Part shown: positions 16,619 through 27,880 of the stretch, one piece after another
How the letters are laid out: each line of letters begins with the position of its first letter
Numbering within the stretch: the stretch's first letter is position 1
Assembly: GCF_008932245.1 (NCBI RefSeq)
Contig: NZ_CP034909.1
Coordinates: 3,482,001 to 3,546,000, forward strand
Reading direction: 5' to 3'
Source: Sinorhizobium alkalisoli
Lineage (GTDB): Bacteria; Pseudomonadota; Alphaproteobacteria; Rhizobiales; Rhizobiaceae
DNA length: 64,000 nucleotides
Program-made: the position numbers and the translations under genes
Notes under the pieces: generated by a model
Database searches by the model: none
Told to the model about the DNA's origin: nothing
The model's input: only the letters and a program-made list of their open reading frames with translations

Positions 16619-18838
16619 ATGGCGAGCAGAAAATCAGGACAGCGGATCGAACCTTCCTTTGGCGACGATGAGGACGACGGCCTGCGCGTCGACGCGACCG
16701 ACCGCGTGAGCGGCGGGGGTCGAGTGGCGAATCGCGCCCGGAGTGCATCGAAGAAGCGGCGCGAACCTCGCGGCGGGCGCCGCCGGGGCGGCTCCGGCGG
16801 GGGTTTCTTCGGCCTTGCGCGCCGCCTCTTCTACTGGTGCATCGTGCTCGGCATCTGGGGTGCGATCGGTGTCGGCGGGCTCGTCCTCTATTATGGCGCG
16901 CGCATGCCGAGCGCGACGACCTGGACGATCCCGGACCGGCCGCCGAACGTCAAGATCCTCGCGGTCGACGGCGACATCATCGCCAATCGCGGCGCGACCG
17001 GCGGCGAGGCGCTCGCGCTCGAGGAGATGTCGCCCTACATCCCGCAGGCGGTGATCGCCATCGAGGATCGCCGCTTCTACTGGCATTTCGGCGTCGACCC
17101 GCTGGGGCTCGCGCGCGCCATGCTGACAAATCTTACGAGCGGCCGCATGGTCCAGGGCGGCTCGACGTTGACGCAGCAGCTCGCCAAGAACCTGTTCCTT
17201 TCGCCCGAGCGTACGCTCGAACGCAAGGTGCAGGAGGTTCTGCTCGCGCTCTGGCTCGAGCACAAATACACGAAGGACCAGATCCTGACGATGTATCTGA
17301 ACCGCGTCTTCTTCGGCTCCAACGCCTATGGTGTCGAGGCTGCGGCGCGGCGCTATTTCAACAAGTCGGCGCGCGACGTCAATCTCGGCGAGGCGGCGAT
17401 GCTTGCCGGCCTCTTGAAGGCGCCTTCGCGCCTCTCGCCCGCGCGCGACCCGGAAGCAGCCGAGGAGCGCGCTCAGGTGGTGCTCGGCGCAATGCGCGAG
17501 GAAGGCTACATCACCGACGCCGAGATCAAGACGGCGATGTCGCAAACGCCGACGCGGGCGAAAAGCTTCTGGTCGGGAGCGCAGTATTACGTCGCCGACA
17601 TGGTGATGGACCAGCTTCCCGGCATGATCGGCGAGATCAAGCAGGACCTGATCGTCGACACCACCATCGACCTGGCGCTGGAAAAAAAGGCCGAGGAGGT
17701 CATCGCCGCCACGCTCGACGAGGAGGGTGGCAAGCTCAATGCCGCCCAGGCAGCCCTCGTCTCGATCGACGGCACCGGCGCCATCCGGGCGCTCGTCGGC
17801 GGCAGGGACTATGCCGAAAGCCAGTTCGACCGCGCCTCCAAGGCGAAGCGCCAACCGGGTTCCGCCTTCAAGCCCTTCGTCTATGCGGCCGCGCTCGAAA
17901 TCGGCCGCACGCCGATGTCGGTCCGCAACGATGCGCCGGTCCGGATCGGCAACTGGACGCCGGAGAACTATGACCAGAAATATCGCGGCGAGGTGACGCT
18001 CGCCGATGCGCTGGCCAATTCGCTGAACACGATCGCCGCCCAGCTGGTCATGGAGGTCGGGCCGCAGAACGTGGTCAAGCTCGCGCATCGGCTCGGGATC
18101 GATTCCGAGATGCAGGCGAACGCCTCGATCGCGCTCGGAACGTCGGAGGTGAGCCTCGTCGAGCTTACCTCGGCCTATGCGCCCTTCATGAATGGCGGCT
18201 TCAAGGCGACGCCGCATGTCATCCGCCGCATTTCCACCGCGGACGGAACCGTGCTCTACGAAAACACCTACGACAATCCGCCGCGCGTGCTCGATCCGGC
18301 GATCGTCAGCGAGATGAACCAGATGATGGTGCGCGTGCTGACGAACGGCACCGGCAAGAGGGCCCGCCTCCCGGACTGGGAGGTGGCGGGCAAGACCGGC
18401 ACGACGCAGTCCTTCCGCGACGCGCTGTTCGTGGGCTATACCTCCAACCTGACGACCGGCGTCTGGTTCGGCAATGATGACGGCAAGTCGATGAAGAAGG
18501 TGACCGGCGGCGGCTTGCCGGCCAAAGCCTGGCACGATTTCATGGTCGCTGCCCATAGGGGCCTGTCGCCTTCGCCGCTCTTCGGCACGACCGGTGTGCA
18601 GCCGGTTTTCGATCAGGGCGGCGCTGTTGCCGGCGCACTTGCGAATGGCGATGGCTTTGTCGGGGGCGACGCCGAGGCTTTCCCCGAACCTCCGCCCGTC
18701 GACGGTGCGCTCGCGGTCGATCAGACGCGCCCGGCGGGAGAGCCGGCCGGCAGCGGTCCGATGCCACCGGCCGGCGTCGGCGAGGCGACGGGAACGACCC
18801 GCCGCACGACGCTGTTCGAGCTTTTGACCGGCGGCTGA
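16619..18838 (+). CDS. Class A penicillin-binding protein (bifunctional PBP1-type)
   Basis: 739-aa inner-membrane enzyme that polymerises and cross-links peptidoglycan. A basic cytoplasmic N-terminus (SKKRREPRGGRRR) precedes one membrane span near residues 65-95. The glycosyltransferase 51 domain carries the catalytic Glu in AIEDRRFYWH and the GGSTLTQQLAKN motif. The transpeptidase domain shows SAFK, SLN and KTGTT. The ATG at 16619 is preferred over a TTG 39 bases earlier. The C-terminal 80 residues are low complexity (Gly/Pro/Ala). It lies upstream of dnaK on the same strand. Confidence 0.92.
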   Translation: MASRKSGQRIEPSFGDDEDDGLRVDATDRVSGGGRVANRARSASKKRREPRGGRRRGGSGGGFFGLARRLFYWCIVLGIWGAIGVGGLVLYYGARMPSATTWTIPDRPPNVKILAVDGDIIANRGATGGEALALEEMSPYIPQAVIAIEDRRFYWHFGVDPLGLARAMLTNLTSGRMVQGGSTLTQQLAKNLFLSPERTLERKVQEVLLALWLEHKYTKDQILTMYLNRVFFGSNAYGVEAAARRYFNKSARDVNLGEAAMLAGLLKAPSRLSPARDPEAAEERAQVVLGAMREEGYITDAEIKTAMSQTPTRAKSFWSGAQYYVADMVMDQLPGMIGEIKQDLIVDTTIDLALEKKAEEVIAATLDEEGGKLNAAQAALVSIDGTGAIRALVGGRDYAESQFDRASKAKRQPGSAFKPFVYAAALEIGRTPMSVRNDAPVRIGNWTPENYDQKYRGEVTLADALANSLNTIAAQLVMEVGPQNVVKLAHRLGIDSEMQANASIALGTSEVSLVELTSAYAPFMNGGFKATPHVIRRISTADGTVLYENTYDNPPRVLDPAIVSEMNQMMVRVLTNGTGKRARLPDWEVAGKTGTTQSFRDALFVGYTSNLTTGVWFGNDDGKSMKKVTGGGLPAKAWHDFMVAAHRGLSPSPLFGTTGVQPVFDQGGAVAGALANGDGFVGGDAEAFPEPPPVDGALAVDQTRPAGEPAGSGPMPPAGVGEATGTTRRTTLFELLTGG

Positions 18839-18948
18839 CGGGGCTTCCGCCCCGAACTGCGGTGCGGGCGGCGAATCCCCTTTGCGGACGGGCTTTGCCG
18901 ATGTGCAAAAAGCGGCTTGTATTTGCCGCTGCTCAAGCCGCAGAATGC

Positions 18949-18978
18949 CTTGCAGTCCGATACGCCGGTCCTTATATA
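18949..18978 (+). promoter_or_regulatory. RpoH-like heat-shock promoter of dnaK
   Basis: CTTGCAG (18949-18955) and CCTTATATA (18970-18978) with a 14-bp spacer resemble the alphaproteobacterial sigma-32 pattern (CTTG... then CCTAT-rich). They lie about 110 bases before the dnaK start. No CIRCE inverted repeat was seen. Confidence 0.55.
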
Positions 18979-19090
18979 CGCCGCATCGACGCAGCCCGTC
19001 GCTGCGTTCCAATTGAAGACCATCCCGCTAGGGGCTGTCCCATGAATGCCTGACCGGGGTTCCGACAGTCCGCTGTAAGGAGAGAACGAC

Positions 19091-21016
<1,926 letters not shown>

Positions 21017-21035
21017 CGCCGTCCTGCCGCAACCG

Positions 21036-21062
21036 AGCCCGGGAGCGATCCCGGGCTTTTCT
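21036..21062 (+). terminator. Rho-independent terminator after dnaK
   Basis: Perfect stem AGCCCGGG/CCCGGGCT with a 6-nt loop followed by TTTTCTCTT, 20 bases after the dnaK stop. It suggests that dnaJ, 286 bases downstream, has its own promoter or relies on read-through. Confidence 0.8.
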
Positions 21063-21302
21063 CTTGCCCGAAGCATCCGAAGCGGTAGACGGGCGCCGAT
21101 GGCCGACGGGCAGGAGCCGGCTCGAGCGCGCCGGAAGAGTTTGCCAGCGGGTTCGGTGCGGCAGCAAAAGTGAGATATTTCCGATAAAAACCGCTCGGAC
21201 TATGGTATGGCGCTTTCAGGTTTACTAAATCCTGTGCAAGACATTCGCATCCGTCGGATCCTTCGCGCTGGCAAGCCCTGTGAACAGGACAATCTTTGAA
21301 GC

Positions 21303-22430
21303 ATGAAACGTGATCTTTACGAAACGCTTGGCGTGGGAAAGAACGCAGACGAGAAGGAGCTGAAGAGCGCCTTCCGCAAACTGGCGATGAAGTATCATCC
21401 GGATCGTAATCCCGGTGACACGGAAGCGGAACGAACCTTCAAGGAAATCAACGAAGCCTATGAGATGTTGAAGGACCCGCAGAAGCGGGCGGCCTACGAC
21501 CGCTACGGCCATGCGGCCTTCGAGCAGGGTGGCATGGGCAACGGCTTCGCGGGCGGCGGCGCCAGCGGCTTCTCCGACATTTTCGAGGACATCTTCGGCG
21601 AGATGATGGGCGGCCGCCAGCGCCGCTCGACGGGTGGGCGCGAGCGCGGAGCGGATCTCCGCTACAACATGGAGATCACGCTCGAGGAGGCCTATACGGG
21701 CAAGACGGCGCAGATCCGTGTGCCCACCTCCGTCACTTGCGACGTCTGCACCGGAACGGGCGCCAAGCCCGGCACCAGTCCGAAAACCTGCTCGACCTGC
21801 CATGGCAGCGGCCGCATCCGCGCCGCCCAGGGCTTCTTTTCGATCGAACGCACCTGTCCGAGCTGCGGCGGCCGTGGCCAGACGATCACCGATCCCTGCA
21901 CAAAGTGTCACGGCCAGGGCCGGGTGATGGAGGAGCGCACGCTCTCGGTCAATATCCCGGCCGGTATCGAGGACGGCACGCGCATTCGCCTTTCCGGCGA
22001 GGGCGAGGCCGGGCTTCGCGGCGGTCCGCCGGGCGACCTGTATATTTTCCTTTCGGTGAGGCCGCATGAGTTCTACCAGCGCGACGGCGCCGATCTCTAT
22101 TGCAGCGTTCCGATCTCGATGACGACGGGGGCGCTCGGCGGCAAGTTCGACGTGACCACGCTCGACGGAACGAAATCCCGGGTGACGGTGCCCGAAGGCA
22201 CCCAGGCCGGTAAGCAGTTCCGCCTGAAGGGCAAGGGTATGCCGGTGCTGCGCTCCAGCCAGATGGGCGATCTCTATATCCAGATCCAGATCGAGACGCC
22301 GCAGAAGCTCACCAAGCGACAGCGAGAACTCCTGCAGGAGTTCGAGCAGATCTCCTCGAAGGAGAACAATCCGCAGTCGGCGGGCTTCTTCTCCCGCATG
22401 AAGGATTTCTTCGACACGTTGAGCGAGTGA
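21303..22430 (+). CDS. dnaJ: Chaperone DnaJ (Hsp40)
   Basis: 375-aa type I J-protein that stimulates DnaK ATPase. The J domain has HPD in [11 protein letters not shown] Gly/Phe-rich linker follows (residues about 72-110). Four zinc-binding CxxCxGxG repeats are complete ([32 protein letters not shown]). The C-terminal substrate-binding domains end normally. It lies 286 bp after dnaK. Confidence 0.99.
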   Translation: MKRDLYETLGVGKNADEKELKSAFRKLAMKYHPDRNPGDTEAERTFKEINEAYEMLKDPQKRAAYDRYGHAAFEQGGMGNGFAGGGASGFSDIFEDIFGEMMGGRQRRSTGGRERGADLRYNMEITLEEAYTGKTAQIRVPTSVTCDVCTGTGAKPGTSPKTCSTCHGSGRIRAAQGFFSIERTCPSCGGRGQTITDPCTKCHGQGRVMEERTLSVNIPAGIEDGTRIRLSGEGEAGLRGGPPGDLYIFLSVRPHEFYQRDGADLYCSVPISMTTGALGGKFDVTTLDGTKSRVTVPEGTQAGKQFRLKGKGMPVLRSSQMGDLYIQIQIETPQKLTKRQRELLQEFEQISSKENNPQSAGFFSRMKDFFDTLSE

Positions 22431-22482
22431 CGGCCAGGACGCGCAAAAGCAGACATCGGGCCGGGCTCAATCTCCGCTTGGG

Positions 22483-23382
22483 TCAGAGCGTCCCCGGCAG
22501 CAATTGCCAGAGGCCTGCCGCAATGAGCACCGCGCCGGCCGCACGGGGAAGAACGCGCCCGGCGCGCACCAGCTTCTCGACGAGAACCAAGCCAGCGATC
22601 GCCGCGATCCACAGCACATTCATGATGCCGCCGACGAAAAGCAGAGCCATCAGGGCCCAGCAGCAGCCGACGCAATAAAGTCCATGGCGAAAGCCGAGTG
22701 CGACTGCGCCGCGCGGATCGCGGCGAAAGCCCCCATGGGTCTGGATGAAAACGATCGGCGCCTGGCAATGACTGAGGCAGGCGTCCTTGAGCGGGGTCCA
22801 CTGGTAAAGTCCCACCACCACCAGCACGATGCCGCTGAAGACGCGGCTGGCGCTTGCGAGCGCCGGCGACAGCAGCGTTCCTTCGAGCAGCCATTGTCCG
22901 AGCGTTGCGGCGAGCGCGAAGCCCGTCCAGGCGAGCAGGTAGCCGCCCGCAAAAAAGCCGGTTGCGGCGAAGGGCTTCCCCTGGCGCAGGCTGTGCCGCC
23001 CCACATGCGCATAGAGAAGGATCATCGGCGTCGCCGAGGGAAGCATCATGCCGACCATCATGACGATCCACATCGTCGCCATGACGCCGGCCTCCACCGC
23101 GCTCCACGGCCGCGGCTCGAGGCCGAGAACCGAGGCAAGTCCGCCGGCTTGCTGATCCGTCCCCAGGGACCTGCCGGTTTCCGCCGGCATGTGCATATCC
23201 GCGCCCATGCCCATATTCGTGCCCATGCCTATATCTGTTCCGGGCACGGCCATGCCGCCCATATCCATGGTCGCAGCCAGCCACAGGATGTAGATCCAGG
23301 AGATCGCCGTCAGCGTGGCGAGCGAGGCGGCGACGATCATCCGGTCGCGCCGCAAGAGGCTCACAAGCGCACTATCAGCCAT
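22483..23382 (-). CDS. DUF2182 membrane protein with Met-rich segment
   Basis: 299-aa inner-membrane protein of the DUF2182 family (annotated elsewhere as predicted metal-binding integral membrane protein). One span lies at about 16-36, followed by a striking Met/Gly/His segment (residues about 39-66: MDMGGMAV, MGTNMGMG, ADMHMP). Spans near 100-125, 135-160, 165-195 and 235-280 follow. Cysteines occur in LSHCQAP and YCVGCC. It begins four bases after the DUF1326 gene, so the two are surely one transcript. A copper-handling role is suggested by the MxM pattern but is inference. Confidence 0.75.
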   Translation of the reverse strand: MADSALVSLLRRDRMIVAASLATLTAISWIYILWLAATMDMGGMAVPGTDIGMGTNMGMGADMHMPAETGRSLGTDQQAGGLASVLGLEPRPWSAVEAGVMATMWIVMMVGMMLPSATPMILLYAHVGRHSLRQGKPFAATGFFAGGYLLAWTGFALAATLGQWLLEGTLLSPALASASRVFSGIVLVVVGLYQWTPLKDACLSHCQAPIVFIQTHGGFRRDPRGAVALGFRHGLYCVGCCWALMALLFVGGIMNVLWIAAIAGLVLVEKLVRAGRVLPRAAGAVLIAAGLWQLLPGTL

Positions 23383-23386
23383 GGCG

Positions 23387-24022
23387 TCAGTGGACCACGC
23401 CGCTTTCGGTCATGTGGAGCTTCGCGAAATGCGCGTGCGAATCCGAGAGCGAGACGGACACCGGACCCGTCGCCGTTGCCCAGCCGCGCCCCACCTCGCA
23501 GGTATCGTATTCGAAGCCGTCCGGTAGCGTGAGGCGGGCGCGATGGGGTGTCCCGGTCACCGGATTGACGATAGGCTCTCCGCGCGCCTCGATCCAGCCC
23601 GGAACGTTGACGCGGGCCGTGCGGCCATCCACGTCCATTTCGAACTCGATCGGTGCGAAAACCGGATCGTGGACCTTCTCGAAAGTCGTCGAGAACACTT
23701 GGAAGAACGTCGCGCCGGGCTCGGTGTCCTGTCCGCTCATGATCCGCAACAGTGCCCCGCGCTGCTCCTCGGAAGCGCGCTCATCGACGATCGGCACGAC
23801 CTCGCCGCCGCCCTCATGGATCGCGCCCGGCCAGGCGACGATCATGCCGCATCGCAGGCCATCGAGCCGGGTATCGCCATGGTGCCCCTGCTCGATCTCC
23901 ACCACGCCGATCGCGCGGCAATTCCCTTGCGTCGGCAGGGCATTGTACTGACAGGGGCAGCCATAGGCGCAATTACAATGAATGAATTCACGGCCCTTGA
24001 TTGTCCATTTGACGTCAACCAT
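23387..24022 (-). CDS. DUF1326 domain protein
   Basis: 211-aa soluble protein of the DUF1326 family, function unknown. The N-terminal HCNCAYGCPCQYNALP contains four closely spaced cysteines, a likely metal site. The body is beta-rich with AGATFFQVF and GTPHRARLTLPDGFEY patterns. The ATG at 24022 follows GGAGGAGA and starts at the conserved VKWTIKGREF; upstream in-frame sequence is not family-like. It is first in a two-gene operon with the DUF2182 membrane protein and divergent from recF. Confidence 0.8.
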   Translation of the reverse strand: MVDVKWTIKGREFIHCNCAYGCPCQYNALPTQGNCRAIGVVEIEQGHHGDTRLDGLRCGMIVAWPGAIHEGGGEVVPIVDERASEEQRGALLRIMSGQDTEPGATFFQVFSTTFEKVHDPVFAPIEFEMDVDGRTARVNVPGWIEARGEPIVNPVTGTPHRARLTLPDGFEYDTCEVGRGWATATGPVSVSLSDSHAHFAKLHMTESGVVH

Positions 24023-24231
24023 CGTCTCCTCCCGGTTTTCTGCTCTTCTGTTCGTCAAACTCCCTGCGCTTCCGGCACGTTCATTAGGTGGGGAGAATAT
24101 ATCGTCGAACAGCGTTCGTGCCAACTTTGGGTCCGTCCGCGGAAGAACAGGCGGCGCCCGGGCGCGGTCTTTCGCCTTGCCTTGGCTCGCCTTTCGTCCT
24201 ACCTGACAGGAACGTCGAATCCGGACCCGCA

Positions 24232-25356
24232 ATGCCCCACAAGGTCTACATTACGCGCCTCAAGCTCACTGACTTTCGCAACTACGCTTCGGTGGCGTTT
24301 GATCTCGACCCGCGTCATGTGGTGCTGACCGGCGAAAACGGTGCGGGCAAGACAAATCTCATGGAGGCGATCTCCTTCCTGTCACCCGGGCGCGGCCTGC
24401 GTCGCGCCGCTTACGCGGATGTGGCGCGCGTCGGCGCCGCGGACGGCTTTTCCGTATATGCCGTGGTCGACGGCATGGCGGGGCCGGTCGAAATCGGCAC
24501 GGGGACGGCGGGCGGGGAAGAAGGGCAGTCGCGCCGGCTGAGGCTCAACGGCACGCCGGCACGCACGGTCGACGAACTTACCGACCACCTGCGCGTGCTC
24601 TGGCTGACGCCGGCCATGGACGGGCTCTTCACCGGCCCGGCCGGCGATCGCCGCCGCTTTCTCGACCGGCTGGTGCTTTCGCTCGATCCCGAACACGGGC
24701 GGCGGGCGAGCGAGTTCGACCGCGCCATGCGCAGCCGCAACCGCCTGCTTTCGGAGTTCCGGCCGGATCCTTCCTGGCTTTCGGCGATCGAGCGCGAAAT
24801 GGCGGGGCTCGGCGTATCGATGGCGCGCGCGCGGCTGGAAATGCTGGGCCTGCTCGCGGGTCTTGTCGAGCGCAACCGGGCGAACGGCTCCTTCCCCACT
24901 GCCCGCCTTTCGCTTTCCGGGTTCCTCGACGATTGCCACGACCTGCCGGCCTATGACGTCGAGCAGCGCTATCTCGCCATGCTGCAGGAAGGCCGCCCCT
25001 GTGACGCCGCCGCGGGCCGCACGCTCGACGGCCCGCACCGCAGCGATCTGCTGATCCGCCACCACGAAAAGGACATGGAGGCGGAACGCTGTTCGACCGG
25101 CGAGCAGAAGGCGCTCCTGATCGGACTGGTGCTTGCCCATGCGCGCCTCGTCGGCGAGATGACCGGCCATGCACCGGTCCTGCTTCTCGACGAGATCGCC
25201 GCCCATCTCGACCGCAGGCGGCGTGCGGCCCTTTTCGATCGCGTCGATGAACTCGGCGGACAGGCCTTCATGACCGGCACGGATCGGGCGATGTTCGAGG
25301 CGCTCGGCGAGCGGGGGCGCTACCTGACAGTTGCAAACGGCCGCATTTCGGAGTGA
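24232..25356 (+). CDS. recF: DNA replication and repair protein RecF
   Basis: 374-aa SMC-like ATPase that loads RecA at single-stranded gaps together with RecO and RecR. RecR is also in this window. The N-terminus begins with the family signature KLTDFRNYAS. Walker A is GENGAGKTN (34-42), the ABC signature region is CSTGEQKALLIGL, and Walker B is VLLLDEIAAHLD. The ATG at 24232 matches the family N-terminus; an upstream extension is rejected. Not beside dnaN, as usual in rhizobia. Confidence 0.96.
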   Translation: MPHKVYITRLKLTDFRNYASVAFDLDPRHVVLTGENGAGKTNLMEAISFLSPGRGLRRAAYADVARVGAADGFSVYAVVDGMAGPVEIGTGTAGGEEGQSRRLRLNGTPARTVDELTDHLRVLWLTPAMDGLFTGPAGDRRRFLDRLVLSLDPEHGRRASEFDRAMRSRNRLLSEFRPDPSWLSAIEREMAGLGVSMARARLEMLGLLAGLVERNRANGSFPTARLSLSGFLDDCHDLPAYDVEQRYLAMLQEGRPCDAAAGRTLDGPHRSDLLIRHHEKDMEAERCSTGEQKALLIGLVLAHARLVGEMTGHAPVLLLDEIAAHLDRRRRAALFDRVDELGGQAFMTGTDRAMFEALGERGRYLTVANGRISE

Positions 25357-25406
25357 CATCGGCACTGCCGAAGTCCGCTTCGGCGAATATCCAGACGGAG
25401 AAGGAA

Positions 25407-26168
25407 ATGACCGCAGCAGCCCTCGATCCCTCCGAAATCGCCCGCTATGCGCGTCATATCGTTCTGGCCGAGATCGGCGGCGCAGGCCAGCAGAAGCTGA
25501 AGGCCGCGCGCGTGCTCGTCGTCGGCGCCGGCGGGCTCGGCGCGCCCGTCCTGCAATATCTTGCCGCCGCCGGCGTCGGAACGCTGGGTGTCGTCGACGA
25601 TGATCGGGTGTCGCTGTCGAACCTGCAGCGGCAGGTCATCCACGGCACGAGCGATATCGACCGGCCAAAAGTCGAGAGCGCCGCGGACCGGATCGCCGAC
25701 CTCAACCCGCATGTGAGGGTCGTGCCGCATGCGCTTAGGCTTCAGCGCGACAATGCCGAAGCGATCTTCCGCCAATACGACCTCGTCGTCGACGGCTCCG
25801 ACAATTTCGAAACGCGCTATCTCGCGGCGGACGTGGCGGAAGCAGCCCGCGTGCCGCTCGTCACCGGCGCCGTCGGCCGTTTCGACGGCTCCGTCACCGT
25901 GCTGAAGCCCTATGAAATCGACGCTGGCGGAAATCCCCTCCCGTCCTACCGCGATCTCTTCCCGACCAAGCCGCCGGCCGGAGTTGTGCCGGCCTGCGCC
26001 GAAGCCGGCATCGTCGGCGCGCTCACCGGCGTCATCGGCACGCTTCAAGCGATGGAAGCCATCAAGCTCGTCACGGGCATCGGCGTGCCGCTGGTTGGCC
26101 GGCTGTTGCTCTACGATGCGATGGCCGCCGAGTTCAATACGATCCGCTACCGGCGCGGCAAAGCTTGA
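25407..26168 (+). CDS. moeB: HesA/MoeB/ThiF family adenylyltransferase
   Basis: 253-aa E1-like enzyme that adenylates the C-terminus of a small sulfur-carrier protein (MoaD or ThiS type). The nucleotide-binding GAGGLGAPVLQ is at residues 40-50, followed by SNLQRQVIH and DGSDNFETRY. The active-site Cys region is VPACAEAGIVG. Unlike classical MoeB, the first zinc CxxC is replaced (PSYRDLF) and the second is absent. The ATG at 25407 follows GGAGAAGGAA. The symbol is provisional; ThiF is equally possible. Confidence 0.8.
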   Translation: MTAAALDPSEIARYARHIVLAEIGGAGQQKLKAARVLVVGAGGLGAPVLQYLAAAGVGTLGVVDDDRVSLSNLQRQVIHGTSDIDRPKVESAADRIADLNPHVRVVPHALRLQRDNAEAIFRQYDLVVDGSDNFETRYLAADVAEAARVPLVTGAVGRFDGSVTVLKPYEIDAGGNPLPSYRDLFPTKPPAGVVPACAEAGIVGALTGVIGTLQAMEAIKLVTGIGVPLVGRLLLYDAMAAEFNTIRYRRGKA

Positions 26169-26647
26169 TGGACACGATTCGATTAGATCCGGGCTTCGAT
26201 CGCCACGACGAACTGCTCGCGCTGATTCTCGCCGCCTTTGCCTATATGGATGGACGGATCGATCCACCCTCCTCTGCCCACGCCTTGACGGTGGACTCGC
26301 TGCGCCGGAAGACGAGCGATGAGATCGCGTTCGGTGCGATCGCGGGCGGCGAGCTGCGCGGCTGCGTCTTCCTGAAGCCCGAGCCGAATTGCCTCTATGT
26401 TGGCAAACTCGCGGTTGCGCCTGCCTCCCAGGGAAAGGGGATCGGCCGGCATCTGATCGGCATTGCGGAGGAAAAGGCCCGCAGCCTTTCACTCCCGGCG
26501 CTGAGGCTTCAGACCCGCATCGAACTCACGGAGAACCATAAGATCTTCGCGGCCTGGGGCTTCGTCGAAGCGGGCCGCTCTTCCCATCCCGGTTTCGCGG
26601 GACCGACCTCGATCGAGATGAGGAAGGTGATCGGGCCGGCGCTTTAG
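26168..26647 (+). CDS. GNAT family N-acetyltransferase
   Basis: 159-aa acetyltransferase using acetyl-CoA. The acetyl-CoA pyrophosphate loop is QGKGIGRHLI after the strand LYVGKLAVAP, and the C-terminal GFVEAGRSSHPGF is typical of the family. Its ATG overlaps the stop of the ThiF/MoeB gene by one base (TGATG), so translation is probably coupled. The acceptor substrate is unknown. It is convergent with the hydroxyacid dehydrogenase, one base apart. Confidence 0.85.
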   Translation: MDTIRLDPGFDRHDELLALILAAFAYMDGRIDPPSSAHALTVDSLRRKTSDEIAFGAIAGGELRGCVFLKPEPNCLYVGKLAVAPASQGKGIGRHLIGIAEEKARSLSLPALRLQTRIELTENHKIFAAWGFVEAGRSSHPGFAGPTSIEMRKVIGPAL

Positions 26648-26648
26648 T

Positions 26649-27653
26649 CTAATCCCGCCCCGGCAAGACGCGGTCCGGCGGCCGGTGGCCGTCGAAGAAG
26701 GTGCGGATGTTGATCACGACTTTTTCGCCCATGTCGACGCGCCCCTCGAGCGTGGCCGAGCTCATATGCGGCAGGAGCACGACCTTGCCTTCTCCGGCGA
26801 GCTTGATCAGCTTGGGATTGACGGCCGGCTCGTTCTCGAAGACGTCGAGGCCGGCGCCGGCGATCTTGCCCTCGCGCAGGCACTTGATCAGCGCCGTCTC
26901 GTCGATAACGTCGCCACGCGCCGTGTTGACGATGTAGCTGTCCGGACGCATCAGCGCCAGCCGCCGGGCTGACAGGAGATGATACGTCGCCGGCGTCGAG
27001 GGGCAGTTGACCGAGACGATGTCGACCCGCGCGAGCATCTGGTCGAGGCTGTCCCAATAGGTCGCCTCGAGCATTTCCTCGGTTTCCGGGCTGACGCGAT
27101 GGCGGTTGTGATAGTGGATGGACAGGCCGAACGCCCTGGCGCGGCGGGCGACCGCAGTACCGATCCGCCCCATGCCGAGAATGCCGATGCGCTTGCCGGC
27201 AATGCGCCGGCCGAGCATCCATGTCGGCGACCAGCCCGCCCATTCGCCCTTGCGGTCCGTCAGGATGCGCGCACCCTCGGCGAGCCGGCGCGGCACAGCC
27301 AGGATGAGTGCCATCACCATGTCGGCCGTATCCTCCGTCAGCACGTTGGGCGTATTGGTGACGGTGATGCCCTTGCGGGCGGCCGCATCGACATCGATGT
27401 TGTCGACGCCGTTGGAAAAGGCGGCGATCAGCTTGAGCTGCGGCCCCGCCTGCTCGATCAGGGCCGCGTCGATCCTGTCCGTCACCGTCGGTACCAGCAC
27501 GTCGACCCGCTTGACCGCGGAGACGAGCTCCGGCTGGCTGCGCGGCGAGTCGTCGATGTTCAGCTCCGCGTCGAACAATTCGCGCATCCGGGTTTCGACG
27601 ACGTCCGGCAGTTTCCGGGTGATGTAGACGGTTGGCTTCTTCTTGCTTGTCAT
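26649..27653 (-). CDS. D-2-hydroxyacid dehydrogenase (glyoxylate/hydroxypyruvate reductase-like)
   Basis: 334-aa NAD(P)-dependent dehydrogenase of the D-isomer-specific family. The Rossmann motif is GMGRIG in KRIGILGMGRIGTAVA. Catalytic residues are visible as Arg in NTARGD, Glu in FENEP and His in LPHMSSAT. Closest in pattern to glyoxylate reductases. The ATG at 27653 (MTSKKKPTVY) fits the family N-terminus; the 32-residue extension upstream lacks similarity. A second reductase of the GhrA branch lies at 45388. Confidence 0.88.
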   Translation of the reverse strand: MTSKKKPTVYITRKLPDVVETRMRELFDAELNIDDSPRSQPELVSAVKRVDVLVPTVTDRIDAALIEQAGPQLKLIAAFSNGVDNIDVDAAARKGITVTNTPNVLTEDTADMVMALILAVPRRLAEGARILTDRKGEWAGWSPTWMLGRRIAGKRIGILGMGRIGTAVARRARAFGLSIHYHNRHRVSPETEEMLEATYWDSLDQMLARVDIVSVNCPSTPATYHLLSARRLALMRPDSYIVNTARGDVIDETALIKCLREGKIAGAGLDVFENEPAVNPKLIKLAGEGKVVLLPHMSSATLEGRVDMGEKVVINIRTFFDGHRPPDRVLPGRD

Positions 27654-27880
27654 GCGCGCGAGCGGCCCTCGTTGACGGGTCCTTAACCAAGTTGGGCGAT
27701 AGTTTCTCCCTATAGCCGCAGTTTCTACCAGACCCGGTGGGGAAGACAATTAAAAGTCGCTGCCCAGATACCGGATTTGCGACGCGTGCCCGGCCCGGCG
27801 CGCGAGATTGCGGCCGAGTCGGTTCGAAACGACCCGCGCCCATTGCGGTGGATCGATAAAGCTTCGCTTACGAACGGAAG

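Noticed and set aside
18839..18856. Small hairpin CGGGGC/GCCCCG after the PBP gene as a terminator
   Set aside because: Only a 6-bp stem without a T tract; too weak to call.
16634..19012. 792-aa open frame antisense to the PBP gene
   Set aside because: It mirrors the coding frame of the PBP, which has all catalytic motifs. GC-rich codon bias keeps the opposite frame free of stops. No ribosome binding site or domain is seen.
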